A stretch of 8,177 nucleotides of DNA from Phycisphaerales bacterium (GCA_029260415.1 JAJDDH010000046.1:1-8177), one strand, 5' to 3'. Shown: positions 1 through 5,537, numbered from the stretch's first letter. Numbers and translations are program-made. Notes: generated from the sequence alone by a model not told the origin.

Positions 1-1
1 C

Positions 2-280
2 AACGACCCGGGGGAGATCCAGTACCAGCTGTGGATCTTCGACGCCGAGCGCCCGGTGGGCGAGCTGCCCGACAAGGCGATCCCGGGCCTGCCCGAGCTG
101 CTGACGCAGCGTCCGGTCGATGGCGGCGTGTTCGACATCGCGGCGAGCGGCGAGGCGCTGATCCCGATCGACGCGAAGCTGCCGGTGGGCGCGGGGACGA
201 TTTTCGCGGTCACCAAGGAGCGCCCGGGGGGCGTGGTGGTGAGCGATCGGGAGATTGTCTTCCTGGCGGTTCGGGGCTAG
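2..280 (+). CDS. anti-sigma factor, RskA-like C-terminal domain (5' part outside window)
   Basis: The reading frame is open from the left edge and stops with TAG at 278-280, so only the last 92 residues are visible. They match the pattern of the extracytoplasmic C-terminal domain of RskA-type anti-sigma factors: an early Y-Q-L-W-I-F-D strand (about visible residues 8-14), then D-G-G-V-F-D-I, then I-P-I-D-A-K-L-P-V-G-A-G and the diagnostic A-V-T-K-E-x-P-G-G segment near the end. In that family a cytoplasmic zinc-finger region holds an ECF sigma factor, a single membrane helix follows, and this domain lies outside the membrane. The sigma-binding part and the membrane helix should lie left of the window. 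The usual partner, an ECF sigma factor gene, would be expected just upstream. The call rests on sequence pattern only; a generic exported domain of another anchored protein remains possible. Confidence 0.7.
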   Translation, partial: NDPGEIQYQLWIFDAERPVGELPDKAIPGLPELLTQRPVDGGVFDIAASGEALIPIDAKLPVGAGTIFAVTKERPGGVVVSDREIVFLAVRG

Positions 281-288
281 GTGGCGAT

Positions 289-302
289 CTCTGGTTCCAG
301 AG
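289..302. repeat. short inverted repeat upstream of the B12-protein gene
   Basis: CTCTGGTTCCAGAG is a 6-bp inverted repeat around a TT centre. Its right arm overlaps the AGAGG at 299-303, the only Shine-Dalgarno-like sequence before the start at 316, and it ends one base before the TAGATT hexamer at 304-309. If transcription starts upstream, it could fold as a 5-bp hairpin covering the AGAGG. If the mRNA starts at the ATG, it would instead be a DNA operator in the promoter spacer. Confidence 0.35.
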
Positions 303-303
303 G

Positions 304-315
304 TAGATTAGAGTT
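304..315 (+). promoter_or_regulatory. candidate leaderless -10 element (TAGATT-N6-ATG)
   Basis: TAGATT at 304-309 matches TATAAT at four of six positions, including the key T1, A2 and T6. Six bases separate it from the ATG at 316, which puts the predicted transcription start at or next to the start codon. No convincing -35 hexamer is visible. The same spacing occurs before three other genes of the window. Confidence 0.4.
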
Positions 316-1356
316 ATGAACGCAGATCAGGCAGTGCGCGAGACCGTTGCGGCACAGCTCGAAGCGGGCGCGCGGGGTTATGGCGCTGGCGGGGCCGAGC
401 GCCTGACTGCGATCGAGGGTGTGGGCGGCGCTTTCTCCGCCTGGCACGAGTTTTACACCCAGCGCGTGTTGGAGCTTTCCGTTGCGGTTCGCTTCGACGA
501 GCCGCTGATCGGGGGCAGTGGGTTTGCATGGTCGCGGTTGGGCATGGACGCACGCGGCGCGGCGATGCCGGACCCAGCGCTGCTGGTTGAGACGCTCCGC
601 TCTTCGTTGCGTGAGGATCTCTCCGAGCAGGCGTGGGATCTTGCGTCACTCGCGCTGAAGTCGATCACAGGGCCGGGCGAACCGGCGCCTGACCCGATTC
701 TGCGCCTGCGACCCGACAGCGGTCATCAAACCGAAGCCCTCCGATTCCTGGAGCGGACATTGAGCGGCGAATGGCGAGAGGCGATCAACGAGATCGCTCG
801 TCTTCAGCGCGAGGGGGCGCCAACACGCGTGCTCTACGAGCGGGTGCTTCTGCCTGCCGCGGTTGAGATGGGCACGATGTGGCACCTCGGAGAGATTGGT
901 GTCTCGGAAGAGCACGCGGCGACGGAAGCGATTCTCGGGGCGATGAGCGTGCTCTGGCACCAGGCTGATCGCAGTGAACCCAACGGCCTGCGGGTCGTTG
1001 TGGGTTCGGTGACGGACGACCGGCACAGCCTCGGCGTCCGGGCGACGGCGTGGCTGCTCGAGCTCTCCGGGTGCATGGCCGCGTGCCTCGGGTCGGATCT
1101 GCCCGCGCCGGACTTCGCCCAGGCGGCACGGGATTACGAGGCCGATTGCGTGGTCATCGGCGCGACGCTGGTCACGCACGTGTCCCGGACCGCGGAGACG
1201 ATCGCGGTGCTCCGTCGGGCAGCGCCGGGGCTGCGGATCATCGTCGGGGGCCCCGCGTTTGGCGTCGCGCCGGGCCTTGCGGCAAAGGTCGGGGCAGACG
1301 CGATGGCGCGGAGCCCGGGGGAGACCGTCGAGCTGGTGACCGCCAGGTCGGCGTGA
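316..1356 (+). CDS. HTH-less cobalamin-binding protein with CarH-type photosensor motifs
   Basis: A 346-residue cytoplasmic protein with no signal peptide or membrane helix. Residues ~136-215 form the helical cap of B12-binding modules (Y-E-R-V-L-L-P-A at 174-181). They hold W189-H190 followed by E199-H200, a W-x9-E-H motif that in CarH/LitR photoreceptors packs over the adenosyl group of AdoCbl; the His after the Trp supplies the second cobalt ligand after photolysis. Residues ~225-340 form the Rossmann-like cobalamin domain: D235-x-H237-x2-G240 gives the lower axial His, 278-288 is the next strand and loop, and G311-G312 is the glycine pair near the nucleotide tail. Residues 1-135 are helical-looking and are not a MerR-type helix-turn-helix; I cannot name this part. 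Its shape is closest to HTH-less B12 regulators of the AerR kind, which act through a partner protein. Cobalamin binding is well supported; light sensing is inference. A corrinoid carrier for methyl transfer is less likely because W-x9-E-H is present. Confidence 0.8.
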   Translation: MNADQAVRETVAAQLEAGARGYGAGGAERLTAIEGVGGAFSAWHEFYTQRVLELSVAVRFDEPLIGGSGFAWSRLGMDARGAAMPDPALLVETLRSSLREDLSEQAWDLASLALKSITGPGEPAPDPILRLRPDSGHQTEALRFLERTLSGEWREAINEIARLQREGAPTRVLYERVLLPAAVEMGTMWHLGEIGVSEEHAATEAILGAMSVLWHQADRSEPNGLRVVVGSVTDDRHSLGVRATAWLLELSGCMAACLGSDLPAPDFAQAARDYEADCVVIGATLVTHVSRTAETIAVLRRAAPGLRIIVGGPAFGVAPGLAAKVGADAMARSPGETVELVTARSA

Positions 1357-1361
1357 ATCGA

Positions 1362-2216
1362 TCAGGCGGTCTTGAACACCCCGTGCCCGGTCTTGTCGCC
1401 CAGGCGTCCCGCGACGACCAGCTGGCGGAGCAGCGGGCAGGGGCGGTAGCGGTCGTTGCAGAGGCCCTCGGCGAGGACGTCCATGATGTGGGCGCAGGTG
1501 TCGAGCCCGATGAAGTCGGCCAGGCGCAAGGGGCCCATGGGGAAGTTGCAGCCGAGCTTCATGATGGCGTCGATGTGCTCGGGCTGTGCGACGCCCTCCA
1601 TCCAGGCGTAGAAGGCCTCGTTGATCATGGGCATGAGCACGCGGTTGGAGACGAACCCGGCGCGGTCGTTGGCGGGGACGGCGGTCTTGCCCATCGCCTC
1701 GGCGAGGTTGATCACGCGATCGGTGACCTGCTTGTCGGTGGCGAGTCCGTTGATGACCTCGACGAGCTTCATGACGGGGACGGGGTAGAAGAAGTGCATG
1801 CCGATCACGCGCTCGGGCGTCTTGGTCGCGGCGGCGATCTCGGTGATGCTGATCGAGCTGGTGTTGGTCGCGAGGATCTGGTTGCCCGTGAGCATGGCGT
1901 CGAGGGCGCTGAAGACCTTGGCCTTGACGCTGGCGTCCTCGACGACGGCCTCGATGGCGATGTCGGAGCCCGCGAGCTGGTCCATGTCCGTGACGTAGGT
2001 GAGGCGGGCCTTGGCGGCGTCGGCCTCAGCCGCGGTCATGCGCTCCTTCTCGACGGCGCGGGCCAGGAGCTTGGCGTGGGTGGCCTGGCACTTGGCGACG
2101 GCGCCCGCGGAGGTGTCGAAGACGGTGGTGGTGAAGCCTGCGACGGCGGCGACCTGGGCGATGCCGCCGCCCATTTGGCCCGAGCCGATGACGCCGACGT
2201 TGGTGATGTTGTGCAT
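1362..2216 (-). CDS. hbd: 3-hydroxybutyryl-CoA dehydrogenase (3-hydroxyacyl-CoA dehydrogenase family)
   Basis: A 284-residue NAD(P)-dependent dehydrogenase that interconverts (S)-3-hydroxybutyryl-CoA and acetoacetyl-CoA in short-chain fatty-acid or butanoate metabolism; a soluble dimer in known members. The N-terminal Rossmann fold has G-S-G-Q-M-G-G-G-I-A at 11-20, and D34 at the end of strand 2 favours NAD(H). The catalytic set is visible: N-T-S-S at 118-121, H141 in H-F-F-Y-P, E153 and N191 in S-N-R. The C-terminal helical dimerisation domain has the N-F-P-M-G-P-L segment at 224-230 and ends in the usual G-D-K-T-G-H-G-V-F. Length is normal for single-domain Hbd. I set the start at 2216, where AAGGAG (2225-2230) lies 8 bases upstream; the frame is open further up but that stretch is Pro-rich and unlike the family. 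The stop lies 5 bp from that of the convergent B12 gene. The exact acyl chain length preferred cannot be read from sequence. Confidence 0.92.
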   Translation of the reverse strand: MHNITNVGVIGSGQMGGGIAQVAAVAGFTTTVFDTSAGAVAKCQATHAKLLARAVEKERMTAAEADAAKARLTYVTDMDQLAGSDIAIEAVVEDASVKAKVFSALDAMLTGNQILATNTSSISITEIAAATKTPERVIGMHFFYPVPVMKLVEVINGLATDKQVTDRVINLAEAMGKTAVPANDRAGFVSNRVLMPMINEAFYAWMEGVAQPEHIDAIMKLGCNFPMGPLRLADFIGLDTCAHIMDVLAEGLCNDRYRPCPLLRQLVVAGRLGDKTGHGVFKTA

Positions 2217-2224
2217 GGGGAGAT

Positions 2225-2230
2225 CTCCTT
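2225..2230 (-). promoter_or_regulatory. Shine-Dalgarno of hbd
   Basis: AAGGAG on the minus strand, 8 bases before the ATG at 2216. It decides the start against the longer open frame that runs up to 2312. It lies in a 10-bp perfect palindrome, GGAGATCTCC (2219-2228), which has no loop and is probably incidental. Confidence 0.75.
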
Positions 2231-2291
2231 GAATGCGTGGGGGGGAAGGATAGGGGAGGGAGATCGGCGGGTCGGGGGCGGGCGGCGGTGG

Positions 2292-2302
2292 TAGGCTTGG
2301 GC
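2292..2302 (+). promoter_or_regulatory. candidate leaderless -10 element (TAGGCT-N5-ATG)
   Basis: TAGGCT at 2292-2297 keeps T1, A2 and T6 of a -10 box and stands five bases before the ATG at 2303. No purine-rich Shine-Dalgarno is present at normal spacing. The 86-bp gap to the divergent hbd start is otherwise a G-rich run on the plus strand without a clear -35 box. Confidence 0.35.
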
Positions 2303-2614
2303 ATGCCCACAATGGAACAGCTCGAGAAGCTCCTGGCGGCGGAGCCCGACGACGCGTTCACGCTGTACGCGATGGCGATGGAGCTGGCCAAGCAGGCGCG
2401 GCACGTCGAGGCGATCGCGTTCTTTGATCGGTGCGCCGCCAGCGACGAGGGGTACTGCTACGCGTACTTCCACAAGGCCCGGTCGCAGGAGGCGGTCGAG
2501 GAGCTGGACGCGGCGAGGGCGACGCTGGAGCGCGGGCTGGAGGTCTCCAAACGAGTTGGCGACGCGAAGGCGATCGACGAGATCGGCTCGTACCTGGCGG
2601 TGCTGCGGGGATGA
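2303..2614 (+). CDS. small tetratricopeptide-repeat (TPR) protein
   Basis: A 103-residue protein made almost entirely of helix pairs of the TPR type. The first runs over ~18-47 (Y-A-M-A-M-E-L-A ... A-I-A-F-F-D-R), the second over ~52-81 (C-Y-A-Y-F-H-K-A-R ... A-R-A-T-L-E-R-G-L), and a shorter last helix covers ~86-102. TPR modules bind protein partners; no enzymatic motif, signal peptide or membrane segment is seen. The start at 2303 gives M-P-T-M-E-Q-L-E-K-L-L; M4 at 2312 is an alternative. I prefer 2303 because of the TAGGCT hexamer five bases upstream. The stop overlaps the recX start as ATGA, so the two are probably co-translated. Partner unknown; a link to RecX is only suggested by the overlap. 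Confidence 0.8.
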   Translation: MPTMEQLEKLLAAEPDDAFTLYAMAMELAKQARHVEAIAFFDRCAASDEGYCYAYFHKARSQEAVEELDAARATLERGLEVSKRVGDAKAIDEIGSYLAVLRG

Positions 2615-3093
2615 GCGTCGAGGGCGAGAAGGCGCGGCGCTCGGCGCTGAAGATGCTCGACCGGCGGGCGTACTCGGCGCGGGAGCTGGTGCAGCGGCTG
2701 GTCAAACGCGGGCACGATGAGGAGACCAGCCAGGCGTGCGTCCGGGCGCTGGCGGAGGCGGGCGCGGTCGATGACCGGGCGCTGGGTGAGTCGGTCGCCC
2801 GGGCGGAGCTGGCACGCATCCCGGCGGGGCGGGCGCTGCTGGAGATGAAGCTGGTCAGGCGGGGGATCGATCGGGCGCTTGCGGGCGAGATCGTGCGCGA
2901 GGCGTTGTCGGCGCGGGCGGCGGATGAGGACGCGGAGGACGTGGCGCGGCGTCACCTGAAGAGCCTTGCCCCGACGCTGGGGCTCGACGCGGTCCGGCGG
3001 CGCCTGTACGGCAAGCTGGCCCGGCGTGGGTTTGCGCCGGACGTGGCGCGGGGCGCGGTCGAGCGGGTCGTGGACGGGCTGAACACCGACTGA
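2611..3093 (+). CDS. recX: regulatory protein RecX
   Basis: A 160-residue, fully helical, Arg-rich protein of the RecX family, which binds RecA filaments and modulates (usually inhibits) recombinase and co-protease activity in the cytoplasm. The family pattern is clear in order: A-L-K-M-L-D-R-R-A-Y-S-A-R-E-L at 12-26, K-R-G-H at 33-36, then an A-V-D-D-R-A-L segment near 53-59, then L-x-x-K-L-V-R-R-G-I-D, and a further helical repeat with R-R-L-Y-G-K-L-A-R-R-G-F near the C-terminus. Length is typical. The ATG at 2611 shares ATGA with the TPR gene stop, the frame start that best fits the family; an upstream extension in frame would only read the TPR gene out of frame. recX often neighbours recA, but no recA lies within the window. 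Confidence 0.87.
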   Translation: MSVEGEKARRSALKMLDRRAYSARELVQRLVKRGHDEETSQACVRALAEAGAVDDRALGESVARAELARIPAGRALLEMKLVRRGIDRALAGEIVREALSARAADEDAEDVARRHLKSLAPTLGLDAVRRRLYGKLARRGFAPDVARGAVERVVDGLNTD

Positions 3094-3103
3094 GCCCTGC
3101 TCG

Positions 3104-3115
3104 TATCATCCGGTC
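3104..3115 (+). promoter_or_regulatory. candidate leaderless promoter (TATCAT-N6-ATG)
   Basis: TATCAT at 3104-3109 matches TATAAT at five of six positions and stands six bases before the ATG at 3116; TGAACA at 3080-3085 (18-base spacer, four of six) could act as -35. There is no Shine-Dalgarno before this gene. This is the best-matching member of the window's TANNNT series and suggests a separate promoter inside the TPR-recX-lipoprotein-rhodanese run. Confidence 0.5.
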
Positions 3116-3667
3116 ATGAGACGAATCGGATTGATCGTGCTCGGGGGCGCCCTGGGCGCCTCGGGCGGGTGTGTGTCGGACCGCAACGCGCGCCCGGTGC
3201 TGGGGTCCAATGTGGTGGTCGGCGGGGGCGTCTCGCGGGGCCTCACGGGCGACGCGCCGAGCGTTCGCGGGCTGGACCGCTCCAACTGGGGGGCGACGGG
3301 CGTCCGCGTGCCCGTCGATGGCACGGTGCACCGCCCCACCTACGCCCGGGCCCGCCTGTACGACGAGTCGCTGGCCCGCCAGAAGGGGCTGTACCCGACG
3401 AGCGAGACGGCGCTGGAGCTCGAGGGCTCGCGGGGGATGGCGGCCGCGGAGGTCGCGGCCCAGCCCTTGCGGGCGCTGGTGGACGTGATCGCGATGCCGC
3501 TGCTGGTGGCGATGGACCCGCCCTGGGAGGCGAGGCAGAGCCCGGACTGGGTGTACAAGCGCCGGGCGCCCGGGGGCTGGCTCACGGGCGGCAGCGCCCC
3601 GGCGCAGGCCCCAGCGCAGCCGGCTCCGGCGGCGCCGACCATCGAAGAGGTGAACCCCGATGCGTGA
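3116..3667 (+). CDS. putative lipoprotein, function unknown
   Basis: A 183-residue protein that I cannot place in a named family. M-R-R followed by a short hydrophobic stretch (4-15) and G-G-C19 looks like a lipoprotein signal peptide. The lipobox (S-G-G-C) lacks the usual Leu at -3, so lipidation is likely but not certain. The mature part is Gly/Arg-rich, with V-P-V-D-G-T-V-H-R-P-T-Y at 65-76, a hydrophobic segment at ~118-133 (L-R-A-L-V-D-V-I-A-M-P-L-L-V-A-M) followed by D-P-P-W, and a Pro/Ala-rich tail from ~160. The segment at 118-133 could be an amphipathic membrane-associated helix. No catalytic motif is visible. The end overlaps the rhodanese start by 8 bp, so the two are probably co-expressed; an envelope location for this protein and a cytoplasmic one for its partner would give no obvious shared role. 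Confidence 0.65.
   Translation: MRRIGLIVLGGALGASGGCVSDRNARPVLGSNVVVGGGVSRGLTGDAPSVRGLDRSNWGATGVRVPVDGTVHRPTYARARLYDESLARQKGLYPTSETALELEGSRGMAAAEVAAQPLRALVDVIAMPLLVAMDPPWEARQSPDWVYKRRAPGGWLTGGSAPAQAPAQPAPAAPTIEEVNPDA
3644..3650 (+). promoter_or_regulatory. Shine-Dalgarno of the rhodanese gene
   Basis: GAAGAGG lies 9 bases before the ATG at 3660, inside the end of the lipoprotein gene. It supports the 3660 start and independent re-initiation despite the 8-bp overlap. Confidence 0.55.
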
Positions 3668-4043
3668 GCTTGACGAACGCGGCGTGCCCGAGGGGTACCC
3701 GTTCCAGGACGGGCTGGAGATGACGGCCCGGGAGGCGAGCGAGGCGCTCAAGTCCCGGCGGGACGGGTTCATCCTGATCGACTGCCGTGAGCCCTTTGAG
3801 GTGGCGATGGCGAGCGTGGAGGGGGCGCTGCTGATTCCCAAGGGGGACACGCCTGCTCGCCTGAACGAGATCGACGCGGACGAGGACACGCCGGTTGGGG
3901 TGCTGTGCCACACGGGGGTGCGGTCGCTGCACGTGGCGCGGTTCCTGCAGGAGCAGGGGCTGAGCGGGGCGCGGTCGATCGTGGGCGGGATCGAGCTGTG
4001 GTCGATCGACATCGACCCGGGCGTGCCGCGGTACACGAAGTAG
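3660..4043 (+). CDS. single-domain rhodanese-like sulfurtransferase
   Basis: A 127-residue cytoplasmic protein formed by one rhodanese domain. In order: leader helix with T-A-R-E-A-S-E-A-L (22-30), strand and the D41-C-R43-E44 motif, G55-A-L-L-I-P60, the active-site strand V-G-V-L followed by C83-H-T-G-V-R-S89, and the closing G109-G-I-E-L-W114. The six-residue loop C83 to R88 is the size seen in thiosulfate/persulfide-type rhodaneses rather than the longer loop of Cdc25-like phosphatases. C83 would carry the persulfide. Such proteins move sulfane sulfur from thiosulfate, persulfides or a partner enzyme; the real donor and acceptor cannot be read here. It closes the plus-strand run and is followed by a strong terminator at 4130-4159. 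A second Cys, C42, next to the D-x-R-E motif could act as a resolving or redox residue; this is inference. Confidence 0.88.
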   Translation: MRELDERGVPEGYPFQDGLEMTAREASEALKSRRDGFILIDCREPFEVAMASVEGALLIPKGDTPARLNEIDADEDTPVGVLCHTGVRSLHVARFLQEQGLSGARSIVGGIELWSIDIDPGVPRYTK

Positions 4044-4129
4044 AAGGCGGATCGCAGGGGTCGCGGCGGGCGCCGGTCGTGGTGTTGCGCGCGCTCAGGG
4101 CTGAGAGCGATGCGGGGTTCAAAAACAAG

Positions 4130-4159
4130 AAGCCCCCGGGACGGGTGTCCCGGGGGCTT
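4130..4159. terminator. bidirectional intrinsic terminator
   Basis: A 13-bp perfect stem (arms 4130-4142 and 4147-4159, core GCCCCCGGGAC) with a GGGT loop. On the plus strand it is followed by TTGGTT, and on the minus strand by TCTTGTTTTTGAA, a better U-tract. It lies between the rhodanese stop (4043) and the stop of the convergent secreted-protein gene (4215), so it can end both transcripts; the minus-strand direction looks stronger. Confidence 0.88.
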
Positions 4160-4214
4160 TGGTTGCGATTTCTGATTCAACTGAGCTGAGTCAGAGCACG
4201 GTGTCGGAGCCGTA

Positions 4215-5531
4215 TTACGGGCAGCCGCCGCCGAACGCGGTCAGGAAGGCGATGACGTCGGAGAAGTCCCAAGTACCGATGGGATCGGCGATGTCGGCGC
4301 CACAAGTGGTGCCGCCGAAGGCGGTCAGGAAGGCGATGACGTCGGAGAAGTCCAGCGTGCCAACGGGGGCCGCCAGGTCAGCCGCGTTGCAGGAGCCGGC
4401 GGGGATGTCACCACAACCGGTGGTCACGCCGTCGGGCCCGTAGAGCTCGATCCAGGCCGAGCTGTGGGGGACTTCGGCGCCCGGGGCGCAGGTGAAGCCA
4501 CCGAAGAAGAAGGTGCCGATGTAGAGGGGGCTGCCGAGGGAGGCGCCGGTGCACTGGGGACCGGTGGAGTAGATGTCGGTCGCGTCGAAGAGACCGGCAG
4601 CGTCGGCGGGGTCGGCCGGGAGGTCACCGGCGTTGCCGAGCTTGGGAGCGGCGGCGACGAAGCCGTTGACGCCCTTGGAGACACCCGGGGCGCCAGTGGT
4701 GCCGAGGGTGGACTGATCAAAGCGCATGGCGAAGGAGAAGTCGGCGAGACCGTTGCTGTCCCAGTCGATGCCGGAGGAGACGTTGGGGAAGCCGTTGCCG
4801 GGGCCGTAGAGGGCGCCACCGGAGATGCCGGTGCCCGCGTCGTCGACGCCATCGGAATCACCCAGCTCGAAGACGAGCGAGGGGGCGACGGAGGCGAAGT
4901 CGAGGGTGAGGATGTAGACGGCGACGAAGCCGGGGGGGAGGGCGCCGGCGGAGCCAGCGAGGGTCGGGATCGTGAGATCAAGGATGCAGGAGCGGCCCGA
5001 AATTCCGAGGAAGTCGGCGCCGAAGCCGTTGTCGTTGTCGGAGAAGGTCATGGTCATGTCGTAGCCGACGATGCCGTCACCGATGGAGTCGGAGTCGGCG
5101 TCGAAGTCGGGGGCGGTGATGCCGTAGGCGACGACGAGGCAGTCAACGACGGAGTCGTAGGCGATGTCGCCCCAGAAGTTGTTCCAGGTGCCTTCGCAGG
5201 GGAAGGTGCCGCCGACGCAGGCGCCGCCGAAGAGGTCGCCGAGGCCGTCGCTGTTGAGGTCGGGGTCATCGATGACGCCGACGGTGCCGCCGGTGGCACA
5301 GGGATCGGTGTTGTTGTTGAGCCACAGGGCGCCGGAGGCGGCGCGGGGACGGTTCTCGAAGGGGGTGACGACGCGCTCGCCGGTCGCCGGGTTGTAGTAG
5401 ATGTGGCCGACGGGCATGGACTTCATAGCCCGCATGCCGTTCTGAGCCTGACGGTCATCTGTCGCGTTCGCCGCGCTGGTGGCCACAAAACCGGCCGCCA
5501 TCGCGAGTGCAATACCACTCTTCGCCTTCAT
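4215..5531 (-). CDS. secreted protein with tandem C-terminal dockerin-like (GC-type) repeats
   Basis: A 438-residue exported protein. Residues 1-23 are a Sec signal peptide (K-A-K, hydrophobic core, A-N-A before T24). Residues 43-54 read H-I-Y-Y-N-P-A-T-G-E-R-V, an opening I have seen in secreted Phycisphaerae proteins. The body is acidic and rich in Ca-loop-like Asp/Asn/Gly stretches: D-P-D-L-N-S-D-G-L-G-D-L (89-100), D-F-D-A-D-S-D-S-I-G-D-G (142-153), D-N-D-N-G-F-G-A-D-F (165-174), D-W-D-S-N-G-L-A-D-F (256-265). Many Cys suggest disulfides. The C-terminus holds two repeats, 381-409 and 410-438, each with C, A-D, P-x-G-T, and D-F-S-D-V-I-A-F-L-T-A-F-G-G; the second ends G-G-C-P. The repeats resemble half dockerin motifs with one Ca-binding start and a helix. 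The function of the body is unknown and I see no hydrolase motif. The start at 5531 has AGGAG 6 bases upstream plus the signal peptide; the longer open frame up to 5639 would bury the signal peptide. Confidence 0.85.
   Translation of the reverse strand: MKAKSGIALAMAAGFVATSAANATDDRQAQNGMRAMKSMPVGHIYYNPATGERVVTPFENRPRAASGALWLNNNTDPCATGGTVGVIDDPDLNSDGLGDLFGGACVGGTFPCEGTWNNFWGDIAYDSVVDCLVVAYGITAPDFDADSDSIGDGIVGYDMTMTFSDNDNGFGADFLGISGRSCILDLTIPTLAGSAGALPPGFVAVYILTLDFASVAPSLVFELGDSDGVDDAGTGISGGALYGPGNGFPNVSSGIDWDSNGLADFSFAMRFDQSTLGTTGAPGVSKGVNGFVAAAPKLGNAGDLPADPADAAGLFDATDIYSTGPQCTGASLGSPLYIGTFFFGGFTCAPGAEVPHSSAWIELYGPDGVTTGCGDIPAGSCNAADLAAPVGTLDFSDVIAFLTAFGGTTCGADIADPIGTWDFSDVIAFLTAFGGGCP
4227..4353 (-). 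repeat. 43-bp direct repeat coding for the dockerin-like units
   Basis: The segments 4227-4269 and 4311-4353 are identical over 43 bp except for C4236 versus G4320, with an 84-bp period (28 codons). They encode D-F-S-D-V-I-A-F-L-T-A-F-G-G and flanking codons. Near-identity at the DNA level, synonymous sites included, points to recent duplication or gene conversion within the tail. Confidence 0.9.
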
Positions 5532-5537
5532 GGAAAG

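Noticed and set aside
2219..2228. GGAGATCTCC palindrome over the hbd Shine-Dalgarno as an operator
   Set aside because: A 10-bp perfect palindrome containing a purine-rich ribosome site can arise by chance; no second copy or flanking symmetry was seen.
1050..2294. Open frame of 414 codons on the plus strand
   Set aside because: It lies across the B12 gene end and antisense to hbd. The product is a Gly/Val/Asp/Arg-rich shadow, while the opposite strand has all Hbd catalytic motifs.
2217..2312. 32-codon N-terminal extension of hbd
   Set aside because: Pro-rich, would precede the conserved Rossmann start by an unusual tail, and the strong AAGGAG sits just before the inner ATG.
2855..4180. Open frame of 441 codons on the minus strand
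   Set aside because: Antisense to recX, lipoprotein and rhodanese genes. The product is Arg/Pro/Ser-rich with no domain; it is a by-product of high GC.
4172..4192. TGATTCA and TGAGTCA heptamers as a regulatory pair
   Set aside because: They lie downstream of the terminator in the 3' region between convergent genes, where a promoter operator has nothing to control.
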